This document shows, one piece after another, positions 25,837 to 34,810 of a stretch of 64,000 bases of DNA (the first letter of the stretch is position 1; the number at the start of each line of letters is the position of its first letter). The notes under the pieces were generated by a model. That model ran no database searches. It worked only from the letters and a program-made list of their open reading frames with translations, and was not told the origin of the DNA. Location of the stretch: assembly GCA_903887775.1 (NCBI GenBank), contig CAISRB010000033.1:1-64000 (forward strand), in the 5' to 3' direction. Origin of the DNA: an uncultured Bacteroidales bacterium. GTDB lineage: Bacteria > Bacteroidota > Bacteroidia > Bacteroidales > FEN-979. Position numbers and translations under genes: made by a program.

Positions 25837-27486
25837 ATGGCAGCAAAAGAAAGTCTGGTTCACTCGATCAGCCCGAGCGGGGAAAAATATCCGCTTCCCC
25901 GTTTACAGGATTACGGAAAAGAACTTCAGCGGATTGAAAAACTGGTTGAAAAAGCCAGGAAAGAAAAGAAAGAGATTGTTGTTGTAATGGGGCTTGGTTT
26001 TGTTGGAGCTGTCATGGCTGCCATCGTAGCCGATACAAAGGACAAGAAAGGCCGGCACAGTAAATTTGTGATAGGCTGCCAGCGTCCCAGTCCGAGGAGT
26101 TACTGGAAGATTGACATGATGAACAAGGGTTTGTCTCCTGTAAAGGCTGAAGATCCCGAGGTGGATGAACTGATCGACCGCTGTGTGCTTGATACCAAAA
26201 CCCTTGTTGCTACGTATCACAGCGATTGTCTGAAGTTTGCCGATTGCGTGGTTGTTGATGTACAATGTGATTTCTCGAAAAAGGAGCTCGGGAACATGAA
26301 ATCCGGCGAAGCCGATATGGCAGCATTGGAAGATACAATGAAGACCATTGGCGATAAGATCCAGCCTGAATGCCTTGTATTGATTGAGACTACGGTGGCT
26401 CCCGGAACTACGGAATTCGTGGCATGGCCGATTCTGAAAAAGGAATTTCAGAAACGCGGGATGAAGAATACCCCATTACTCGCTCATAGTTTTGAACGCG
26501 TTATGCCCGGTAAAGACTATGTTGCTTCGATAAGGGATTTCTGGAGGGTTTGCTCGGGCTGTGAGGAAGTAGCCAGGAAGAGGGTTGAAAAATTTCTTCA
26601 TGAAGTCCTTAATACGAAAGATTTTCCTTTAACCGTGATGGACCGCCCCATCGAATCCGAAACGACGAAGATCGTTGAGAATTCATACCGTGCCGCCATC
26701 CTTGCATACCTTCATGAATGGAGCCTTTTTGCCGAGCGCAACGGTGTTGACCTGATAAAAGTCATCAAGGCCATCAAGATGAGGCCCACCCACAGCAATA
26801 TTATTTTCCCGGGGCCCGGGATAGGTGGTTACTGTCTTCCGAAGGACGGCGGACTTGGATACTGGGCTTACAAGCATATCCTGGGTTTTGAGGATGGCGA
26901 CAAACTTTTCAGGATCACGCCTGCTGCAATTGACATCAATGATACCCGTGCTTTGCATGTTGCCGAGCTTACGCGTGACGCTCTCAGGAACATGGGCCGA
27001 TATATAGCCGGATCCCAGGTGCTTCTGTGCGGGGCATCCTATCGCCAGGATGTTGGTGACACCAGGTACAGCGGCAGTGAAATGGTAGTGCGCAAGCTCA
27101 CCGAAATGAGCGCCGAAATAAAAGTTCATGACCCCTATGTTGAGCACTGGTATGAACTGGAAGAGCAGGATACTTATCCTTCACCCGGCAGCTCATGGAA
27201 AAGATTCTTCCGTAATCAGGAAGGCCTGAAGAATGCGGTCGTATCGAAAGACCTTAAAAAATCCCTGAAGGGAGTTGACGCATTTATTCTTGCCGTACCC
27301 CATGCTCAGTATCTTCACCTTGACCCGGATGATATCGTGAAATGGGCAGGAGGGCCTTTGGCCGTGGTAGATGCTTTCGGTATTCTCGATGATGTCAGGA
27401 TCCGCCGTTATTTTGAACTGGGTTGCGAGGTAAAAGCCCTGGGGCGGGGACATCTCGCCAGGCTGAAAAGAGAAGTGAGAAAATGA
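25837..27486 (+). CDS. UDP-glucose/GDP-mannose dehydrogenase family nucleotide-sugar dehydrogenase
   Basis: 549 residues. The NAD-binding motif VVVMGLGFVG is at 48-57, preceded by an unusual 46-residue charged extension. The catalytic cysteine motif GGYCLPKDGG places the nucleophile at Cys333, and the C-terminal NAD/sugar domain has GASYRQDVGDTRYS. The family oxidises UDP-hexoses (UDP-Glc, UDP-GlcNAc, UDP-ManNAc) to uronic acids in two NAD-dependent steps. It is about 100 residues longer than usual members, through the N-terminal extension and an insert near YELEEQDTYPSPGSSWKRFF. Exact substrate cannot be assigned. Confidence 0.88.
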   Translation: MAAKESLVHSISPSGEKYPLPRLQDYGKELQRIEKLVEKARKEKKEIVVVMGLGFVGAVMAAIVADTKDKKGRHSKFVIGCQRPSPRSYWKIDMMNKGLSPVKAEDPEVDELIDRCVLDTKTLVATYHSDCLKFADCVVVDVQCDFSKKELGNMKSGEADMAALEDTMKTIGDKIQPECLVLIETTVAPGTTEFVAWPILKKEFQKRGMKNTPLLAHSFERVMPGKDYVASIRDFWRVCSGCEEVARKRVEKFLHEVLNTKDFPLTVMDRPIESETTKIVENSYRAAILAYLHEWSLFAERNGVDLIKVIKAIKMRPTHSNIIFPGPGIGGYCLPKDGGLGYWAYKHILGFEDGDKLFRITPAAIDINDTRALHVAELTRDALRNMGRYIAGSQVLLCGASYRQDVGDTRYSGSEMVVRKLTEMSAEIKVHDPYVEHWYELEEQDTYPSPGSSWKRFFRNQEGLKNAVVSKDLKKSLKGVDAFILAVPHAQYLHLDPDDIVKWAGGPLAVVDAFGILDDVRIRRYFELGCEVKALGRGHLARLKREVRK

Positions 27487-27487
27487 G

Positions 27488-27569
27488 TTACGATCTGCGA
27501 CCTTCATATTAAAATTAAGATTTACCAGTGACCTTAAACCAATCGTAAATCAAAATTCGTAATTCGTAA
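27488..27569. repeat. Heptad-unit degenerate inverted repeat, locus D
   Basis: Units spaced by exactly 7 bases occur in the right arm (AATCGTA-like: conserved C at 27544, 27551, 27558, 27565). A more degenerate left arm of opposite sense (TTACGAT, CTGCGAC, CTTCATA, TTAAAAT, TAAGATT) starts 2 bases after the nucleotide-sugar dehydrogenase stop. This is the weakest of the five loci. Confidence 0.5.
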
Positions 27570-27583
27570 ATTCAATTAATGGT

Positions 27584-28813
27584 ATGGATGTTCAAACAAT
27601 AAAACAAAGATTTGGCATCATTGGGAATTCCCCTCTGCTTGACAGGGCTATTGATATTGCCCGGCAAGTGGCTGCTACCGACATTACCGTGCTGATCAGC
27701 GGTGAAAGCGGTACAGGAAAGGAGTTCTTCCCGAAGATCATCCATCAGCTCAGTGCCCGTAAGCATGGTTCATATATTGCAGTGAACTGCGGAGCAATCC
27801 CGGAAGGCACTATAGATTCTGAATTATTCGGCCACGAAAAGGGTTCCTTCACAGGCGCCCATGAGGCCCGTAAAGGGTACTTTGAAGTTGTCAACGGCGG
27901 GACTATTTTTCTTGATGAAGTTGCTGAACTGCCGCTGGGAACACAGGTAAGGTTACTACGTGTACTTGAGAGCGGGGAGTTTATCCGTGTCGGTTCGTCT
28001 GCAGTTCTGAAAACGAATGCAAGGGTTGTTGCTGCAACGAATGTAAATATTCCTGATGCAGTTGGTCAGGGGAAATTCAGGCAGGATCTGTATTACAGGT
28101 TAAATACGGTGCCTATTTTTGTTCCGGCTCTTAGAGACAGGCAGGAGGATATCTATCTTCTTTTCAGGAAATTCGCCTCCGATGCAGCTGAGAAATACAG
28201 AATGCCTTCGATATATCTTGATGAAGATGCCCAGAAAATCCTGGTAAGTTATCGCTGGCCCGGGAACATCAGGCAATTAAAGAATCTGGCGGAACAAATA
28301 TCCATTATTGAAAAAACCAGGAACATTGATGCGGAAACACTGACGAAATATATGCCTTTGGCACATTCCAGCGACCTTCCCGTTCTATATAAGGGGCAGG
28401 ATACTTCAGGTTTCTCGGAAAGGGAGTTGCTCTACAAGGTGCTTTTCGATATGAAGAAGGATATGAACGACCTGAAACAGCTGGTAATGAATCTTCTTCA
28501 GAACGAACAGGCCCTGGGGGATTCTCAGTCTGAAAATCACCAGCTCATCAAGAAGCTATATCAGGATTTCGGGGAGGTCAAGGAACAGGCGCATCCAATT
28601 ATAATGCAGACCTCCGATATGTCAATGCATGTGACAGAACCAGTGCAGGAACCGGAAGAGGTCGAAGAATCCCTTTCACTTGAAAAAAAGGAAAAAGATT
28701 ACATCAAACGGGCGCTTGAAAAATACAAGGGAAGGAGAAAAGAGGCCGCACGTGAACTGGGCATCTCGGAGAGAACATTATACAGGAAGATCAAAGATTA
28801 TAGCCTTGAATGA
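27584..28813 (+). CDS. Sigma-54-dependent activator without receiver domain
   Basis: 409 residues. The AAA+ domain fills the N-terminal half: Walker A GESGTGKE at 40-47, sigma-54 contact loop GSFTGA at 87-92 (Ser replaces the usual Ala), Walker B FLDEV at 109-113, and sensor and arginine-finger regions. A Fis-type helix-turn-helix is at the C terminus (ARELGISERTLYRKIKDY). There is no receiver, GAF or PAS input domain, so control may be by abundance or partner. It is followed by lptE, a TPR gene, secG and groESL. A TGTCA-rich dyad and sigma-54-like box precede groES. Confidence 0.93.
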   Translation: MDVQTIKQRFGIIGNSPLLDRAIDIARQVAATDITVLISGESGTGKEFFPKIIHQLSARKHGSYIAVNCGAIPEGTIDSELFGHEKGSFTGAHEARKGYFEVVNGGTIFLDEVAELPLGTQVRLLRVLESGEFIRVGSSAVLKTNARVVAATNVNIPDAVGQGKFRQDLYYRLNTVPIFVPALRDRQEDIYLLFRKFASDAAEKYRMPSIYLDEDAQKILVSYRWPGNIRQLKNLAEQISIIEKTRNIDAETLTKYMPLAHSSDLPVLYKGQDTSGFSERELLYKVLFDMKKDMNDLKQLVMNLLQNEQALGDSQSENHQLIKKLYQDFGEVKEQAHPIIMQTSDMSMHVTEPVQEPEEVEESLSLEKKEKDYIKRALEKYKGRRKEAARELGISERTLYRKIKDYSLE

Positions 28814-28834
28814 TTTACTAAGTTTTCATCAGGC

Positions 28835-29374
28835 ATGAAAGAACAGGGAACATCAGCATACAAGACCGGCATTATTTTTCGGATCTGTTTTCTTATCCTG
28901 ATTGCTATGCTGCCGCAGACCTCGTGCAAGGTCAGCTACTCATTTACCGGGGCTTCCATCTCACCGGATGTGAAAACTATTGCCATACCGTATATGATAA
29001 ATACGGCTTCACTTATTGTCCCTACATTAACCAGAACCCTCACCGACGCCTTAAAGGACTATTTTACTTCTCAGACCAGCCTGCAGGTGGTCGACAAGAA
29101 CGGGGACCTTGAATTAACCGGCAATATCACCGGATATGCGGTAAGCCCGGTGGCTATCCAGGGAAATGAAACAGCGGCAATGAACCGCCTGACCATTACA
29201 GTGAATGTTAAATTTATCAACAGGAAAAACACAAAACAGAATTTTGAGACTACTTTCTCAAGGTATCAGGATTATCCGGTTGCAGACCTGAATACGGTGC
29301 AGGACAGGCTTAACGCTGTAATCACAGAACAGCTTGTTCAGGATATTTTCAATAAATCGGTCGTTAACTGGTAA
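28835..29374 (+). CDS. lptE: LPS-assembly lipoprotein LptE
   Basis: 179 residues: signal peptide with lipobox PQTSC (Cys31), then a short beta-alpha domain opening with YSFTGASISPDVKTIAIPY, the pattern of Bacteroidota LptE. LptE plugs the LptD barrel that inserts LPS into the outer leaflet of the outer membrane. It follows the sigma-54 activator by 21 bases and precedes the TPR gene by 28 bases; this order is common in the phylum. lptD is not in the window. Confidence 0.87.
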   Translation: MKEQGTSAYKTGIIFRICFLILIAMLPQTSCKVSYSFTGASISPDVKTIAIPYMINTASLIVPTLTRTLTDALKDYFTSQTSLQVVDKNGDLELTGNITGYAVSPVAIQGNETAAMNRLTITVNVKFINRKNTKQNFETTFSRYQDYPVADLNTVQDRLNAVITEQLVQDIFNKSVVNW

Positions 29375-29402
29375 TCCGGACTGTCAGGATTAATTTTGTA
29401 GT

Positions 29403-30317
29403 ATGAACCGTCAGCAATTTTCGGAATTGGTCAAAGATCCCCGGGCTCTTGCTGCGGAAAGTATTCCTGAGCTGGAAAACCTTATTAAACAATATCCTTA
29501 CTGTCAGACGGCCCAGATCCTTTTCACCCTGAACCTGCTTCAGCAAAACCATGCTTCTTACCAGGCCCAACTGAAGAAAGCGGTTGCATATGCCGGCGAC
29601 AGGAAGAAACTGAAAGACCTTCTTGAAGGTAAGAAACAAGCACCCGTCTCCGACACTGAACAATTCATACAAGAAGAACCTGCGGCTTCCGGGGAAGCTG
29701 ATGATTCTGTCATGCCACAGAATATACCAGTCGAGCCCAAGCAGGAAAATTTTATCGAAGAATCGCTGATAAGTTCTGAAGAACTCGCTCTTGCATCTCC
29801 CCAGGCTTTTATACCGGATGTTGAATCCCACAGTTTTGTTTCCTTTCAGCCAGTGATGAATAAACAATCCGATGTGCCAAAACAAAAAGTATCACAGGAT
29901 GATTTGCTTTCGATAGTAAGGAAAAGACTTGCTGAAATCAATGAAGAAAAAAGCAGGAAGGAGTCAAAAAAAGAACCACTCTTTCAGAAAAGGGATACCT
30001 CTATAGGCGAACCGGTTCTAAGGCCTGCTGCCGAATTCAATAAATCAAAAAATGAACTGATAGACACATTCATTCGCGAAGAGCCCCAGATATCGAAACC
30101 CAAAAAAGAATTCTTTACTCCCGCTGCAAGCTCTTACCGGTCTAATATGGATGATGAAGATATTGTTAGTGAAACTCTCGCTCTTTTATACGCGAAACAG
30201 GGTAATATGCAGAAAGCCATCCATATTTATGAGAAATTATCCTTGCGATTCTCAGAAAAAAGTCGTTACTTTGCCGCCCAAATTGATAATATAAAAGGAA
30301 ACAGGCCCCAGATATAA
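29403..30317 (+). CDS. TPR-containing protein of unknown function
   Basis: 304 residues without a signal peptide. The N-terminal part (about 1-80) is helical and begins FSELVKDPRALAAESIPEL. The middle is acidic and low-complexity (Glu, Gln, Ser, Pro; about 85-215). A single TPR-like pair near the C terminus (SETLALLYAKQGNMQKAIHIYEKLSLRF) is clear. A TAATTTTG sequence ends only 4 bases before the ATG, so a promoter there would give an almost leaderless message. Found between lptE and secG in many Bacteroidota; no function established that I know of. Confidence 0.8.
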   Translation: MNRQQFSELVKDPRALAAESIPELENLIKQYPYCQTAQILFTLNLLQQNHASYQAQLKKAVAYAGDRKKLKDLLEGKKQAPVSDTEQFIQEEPAASGEADDSVMPQNIPVEPKQENFIEESLISSEELALASPQAFIPDVESHSFVSFQPVMNKQSDVPKQKVSQDDLLSIVRKRLAEINEEKSRKESKKEPLFQKRDTSIGEPVLRPAAEFNKSKNELIDTFIREEPQISKPKKEFFTPAASSYRSNMDDEDIVSETLALLYAKQGNMQKAIHIYEKLSLRFSEKSRYFAAQIDNIKGNRPQI

Positions 30318-30367
30318 ACGGGTTATTGATTTCGGATAATATTAACTAATCATACAAAATTCATATT

Positions 30368-30703
30368 ATGGGTGTTTACATCGTTGTTTCAGTGCTTATT
30401 CTGATTGCTTCGGCTCTGATGGTGTTAGTAGTTCTGGTTCAGAATTCAAAAGGCGGGGGTCTTGCCTCAAACTTCGCATCTTCAAACCAGTTCATGGGCG
30501 TTAGAAAGACAGCTGATTTTCTTGAAAAGACCACCTGGACCCTGGCTGTAGTATTGCTGGCCCTAAGCCTGTTCTCAATTTTTTCAATCCCGAAAAACCA
30601 GGGAGCGGCACCGGTGCAGGAAAGCGAGATGAAAAAACAGATAGACCAGTCTAAAGCAACTCCTGTAAAAGACTTCCAGCCGAATCCGGCAGATAAAAAA
30701 TAA
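30368..30703 (+). CDS. secG: Preprotein translocase subunit SecG
   Basis: 111 residues with two transmembrane helices (about 4-24 and 54-73) joined by a loop containing the conserved VLVQNSKGGGLASNFASSNQFMG. SecG stabilises the SecYEG channel for export across the inner membrane. The polar Lys/Pro-rich tail after the second helix is typical of Bacteroidota SecG. A clear intrinsic terminator follows at 30738-30772, separating it from groES. Confidence 0.95.
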   Translation: MGVYIVVSVLILIASALMVLVVLVQNSKGGGLASNFASSNQFMGVRKTADFLEKTTWTLAVVLLALSLFSIFSIPKNQGAAPVQESEMKKQIDQSKATPVKDFQPNPADKK

Positions 30704-30737
30704 TCAGCATTCAACGTTATTTAAGCTGATACACAAT

Positions 30738-30772
30738 AAAGCTGCATCCGATGATCAGGAGCAGCTTTTTTT
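30738..30772 (+). terminator. Intrinsic terminator after secG
   Basis: Stem AAAGCTGC (30738-30745) pairs with GCAGCTTT (30761-30768), with a 15-base loop and an uninterrupted T-run beyond. It closes the sigma-54 activator-lptE-TPR-secG unit. Confidence 0.8.
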
Positions 30773-30781
30773 CCCCTCTAA

Positions 30782-30884
30782 TGTCAGAATGTCAGAAAAT
30801 ATGACAGGCGAATTTTTTGCTAAGAAAATTATCTGAAAAATTGTCTTCAATTCATACTGATACAGTTTTGGCATGGTTTCTGAG
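30782..30884 (+). promoter_or_regulatory. Candidate groESL promoter: TGTCA elements and sigma-54-like box
   Basis: TGTCAG occurs twice with 8-bp spacing (30782-30787, 30790-30795). The second copy forms a dyad with TGACA at 30802-30806. About 65 bases on, TTGGCATGGTTTCTGA (30868-30883) resembles the -24/-12 sigma-54 consensus TGGCAC-N5-TTGC: the GG part is good, the GC part weak. groES starts at 30940. The enhancer-like spacing fits sigma-54 control. No CIRCE element is present. Confidence 0.4.
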
Positions 30885-30939
30885 AGTATCGAAGCAAATC
30901 AAGTGAAATTCATAATGTTTAACTTTAAATAATCTTAAA

Positions 30940-31218
30940 ATGGCAAAATTGAAGATTAAACCTCTGGCAGACCGTGTAATGGTTGAACCAGCACAGGCAG
31001 AAGAAAAAACTGCAGGTGGAATTATTATTCCTGACACTGCAAAAGAGAAACCGCAGAAAGGCACCGTGGTTGCTGTCGGCCCCGGTAAAAAAGACGAACC
31101 CATGACAGTTAAAGTTGGTGATGTAGTCCTTTACGGAAAATATTCCGGAACCGAGATCACAGTTGATGGTGGAAACTATCTTATCATGCGCGAATCCGAC
31201 ATAGTCGCTGTTATCTGA
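30940..31218 (+). CDS. groES: Co-chaperonin GroES
   Basis: 92 residues, the heptameric lid of the GroEL folding chamber. The opening [22 protein letters not shown] contains the mobile loop region; [13 protein letters not shown] and the C-terminal [11 protein letters not shown] are standard. It lies 54 bases ahead of groEL on the same strand, forming the usual operon. Confidence 0.98.
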   Translation: MAKLKIKPLADRVMVEPAQAEEKTAGGIIIPDTAKEKPQKGTVVAVGPGKKDEPMTVKVGDVVLYGKYSGTEITVDGGNYLIMRESDIVAVI

Positions 31219-31260
31219 CCATCAACGGCATTCATGAAACATTCACATTGTAACCCTTAA

Positions 31261-32913
<1,653 letters not shown>

Positions 32914-32932
32914 AATCACAATTACCTGTTAA

Positions 32933-32962
32933 AAAAAACCCCGCAAACACGGGGTTTTTTTA
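32933..32962 (+). terminator. Intrinsic terminator after groEL
   Basis: AAAAAACCCC (32933-32942) pairs with GGGGTTTTTT (32951-32960) around an 8-base loop, with the A and T runs giving the U-tract. It ends the groESL operon. Confidence 0.9.
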
Positions 32963-33020
32963 TTGTCATTTTCGTAGCTTTGAGAAAATGAATTCAGGAA
33001 CAGTTTTAATTCTCTGAACT

Positions 33021-33572
33021 ATGAAATTATCCGTGTTAACAATCAGCGTAATCCTGGCTTGCAGTTGCTTTTCTTCTGTTTGTGCGCAGACTGCGCCCTC
33101 CGGCCTGCCTGTAGATCCCGAAACCAGGAAGATAACATATAAGGAAGTGGTTACCCAGGAAGGAAACCCGGGGTACCTGTATGACAAGGCAATCCAGTGG
33201 TTCAGCTTCTATTATCTCAGCCCGGCTTCGGTATTCTCTGTCCAGGACAGGGTGAATGGTAAAGTGGAGGGGCTTGGCAGGTTGCGGGTATACAACAACG
33301 ACACGAAAACCGGTACCCATACGGACGGCGGGATCGTCACTTACCTGATAAAAATAGAATTCAAGGATAACCGCTACCGGTACATCGTAACCGACTTTAA
33401 CCTCAAACTGGCTTCCCGTTTCCCCATCGAAAAATGGATGAATAAGGAAGACCCTCTGTATAACCCGAACTGGGATGCTTACCTTTACCAGGTCGATACT
33501 ACCGTACAAAGACTTGTTTCGACACTGAAAGAGAAAATGAAACCGACCGTTGTCAAGAAGGATGAATGGTAA
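33021..33572 (+). CDS. DUF4468-family exported protein
   Basis: 183 residues with a signal peptide ending at VCAQ (about residue 23). The mature start LPVDPETRKITYKEVV is typical of DUF4468, a Bacteroidota domain predicted to have a TBP-like fold. No catalytic motif is visible. Its last 11 bases overlap the chosen rlmN start, suggesting coupled translation although the functions look unrelated. Confidence 0.82.
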   Translation: MKLSVLTISVILACSCFSSVCAQTAPSGLPVDPETRKITYKEVVTQEGNPGYLYDKAIQWFSFYYLSPASVFSVQDRVNGKVEGLGRLRVYNNDTKTGTHTDGGIVTYLIKIEFKDNRYRYIVTDFNLKLASRFPIEKWMNKEDPLYNPNWDAYLYQVDTTVQRLVSTLKEKMKPTVVKKDEW

Positions 33573-34623
33573 ACCAGTCCCCGATATTCGCGGGCTTTCC
33601 GCCGAAGACGTAATATCATTTTTTATTGTTCATAATGAAAAGCCTTTCCGGGGCAAGCAGGTATATGAATGGCTCTGGAAAAAACAATGCGCTTCATTTG
33701 ATGAAATGACAGACATTCCGAAGACCTGCCGGGAACTTCTTTCGGGTAATTTCACTTTTCACAGGGCCAGCGTTATGACAACTCAGAACAGCAACGATGG
33801 AACTGTTAAGATCGGGTTCGGATTACATGACGGTTCAATTGTTGAAGGCGTTCTCATCCCTTCCGGAGAGCGGTTTACGGCTTGCGTTTCTTCCCAGGTT
33901 GGTTGCCCCCTGGCCTGTACGTTCTGTGCAACCGGCAGACTTGGGTTTAAACGGAACCTGACACCCGGAGAGATATTCGACCAGGCAGCTTACCTCAATA
34001 AATTAGCCTCGGAGAGAACAAAAAGCATGGCCGGCTTGTCAAACATCGTTTACATGGGAATGGGAGAGCCCCTCCTTAACTATGAGAATGTAAAAAAATC
34101 GGTCGAAAAGATCTCTTCTGCGGATGGCATGGGGATGTCGCCCCAGAGGATAACAATCTCAAGTCTGGGAATACCTAAAATGATTCGGCAGCTTGCCGAT
34201 GACAACTTGAGATGCCACTTTGCCCTTTCACTGCATACTCCGGTAAACAATAAACGAAACCGCCTCGTCCCTTTTAATTTGCAGCATCCTGTGGAGGATA
34301 TCAGGGAAGCCTTGAAGTATTATTATAAAAAGACAGAGAAACGTTTTACTATCGAATATATTTTGTTTAAAGACATCAATGATTCACTTGAAGATGCCAT
34401 GCAGCTTGCAGTGTTTTGTAAAAATTTTCCTGTGAAAGTCAATCTTCTGGAATATAATGAGGTTGAAGGAACAGGACTGTTGCGCTCAAGTCCGGAAAGG
34501 ATGAAAGCATTTGCCGGTTTTCTCGAAAAGAAGCATATGGTAGTCAACGTTCGTAAAAGCCGTGGAAAAGATATTGATGCCGCCTGCGGGCAGCTGGCAG
34601 GAAAGGGAAATAGAGAAAGGTGA
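33562..34623 (+). CDS. rlmN: Radical-SAM rRNA/tRNA adenine-C2 methyltransferase RlmN
   Basis: About 353 residues. The radical-SAM cluster motif is CPLACTFC (CxxxCxxC), followed by GRLGFKRNLTPGEI. GMGEPLLNY and the C-terminal DIDAACGQLAG, which carries the methylatable cysteine, are intact. RlmN methylates A2503 of 23S rRNA and A37 of some tRNAs. I chose the ATG at 33562 (MNGKPVPDIRG) over the in-frame TTG at 33550; AAGAAGG just ahead could be its ribosome site. Its stop codon is immediately followed by heptad repeat locus E. Confidence 0.95.
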   Translation: MNGKPVPDIRGLSAEDVISFFIVHNEKPFRGKQVYEWLWKKQCASFDEMTDIPKTCRELLSGNFTFHRASVMTTQNSNDGTVKIGFGLHDGSIVEGVLIPSGERFTACVSSQVGCPLACTFCATGRLGFKRNLTPGEIFDQAAYLNKLASERTKSMAGLSNIVYMGMGEPLLNYENVKKSVEKISSADGMGMSPQRITISSLGIPKMIRQLADDNLRCHFALSLHTPVNNKRNRLVPFNLQHPVEDIREALKYYYKKTEKRFTIEYILFKDINDSLEDAMQLAVFCKNFPVKVNLLEYNEVEGTGLLRSSPERMKAFAGFLEKKHMVVNVRKSRGKDIDAACGQLAGKGNRER

Positions 34624-34794
34624 AAAGCGAAAAGCGAAAAGCGAAAAGTGAAAAGTGAAAAGCGAAAAGCGAAAAGCGAGAAGCGAGAAGCGAAAAGCGA
34701 AATCCATAAAGTCCAAATAAAATTTTGAGTGTTTGATCAACAGTTATTAGCCGTTTACTTATATTTCACTTTTCGCTTCTCGCTTCTCGCTTTT
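34622..34794. repeat. Heptad-unit long inverted repeat, locus E (at the rlmN stop)
   Basis: Eleven consecutive full 7-bp units (GAAAAGC with GAAAAGT and GAGAAGC variants) run from 34622 to 34698, beginning within the rlmN stop codon. The last part, 34672-34703, is repeated inverted at 34763-34794 with 31 of 32 positions matching and a 59-base loop. The unit is the same as at locus B, 31 kb away. The element fills the gap between rlmN and the adenine deaminase gene. Confidence 0.9.
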
Positions 34795-34810
34795 AATTAT
34801 AATAACAAAT

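Noticed and set aside
30704-30939. CIRCE operator for groESL
   Set aside because: No TTAGCACTC-N9-GAGTGCTAA or close variant is present in the gap.
34622-34698. CRISPR-like array
   Set aside because: Units are 7 bp, contiguous and without spacers, and no cas genes are near.
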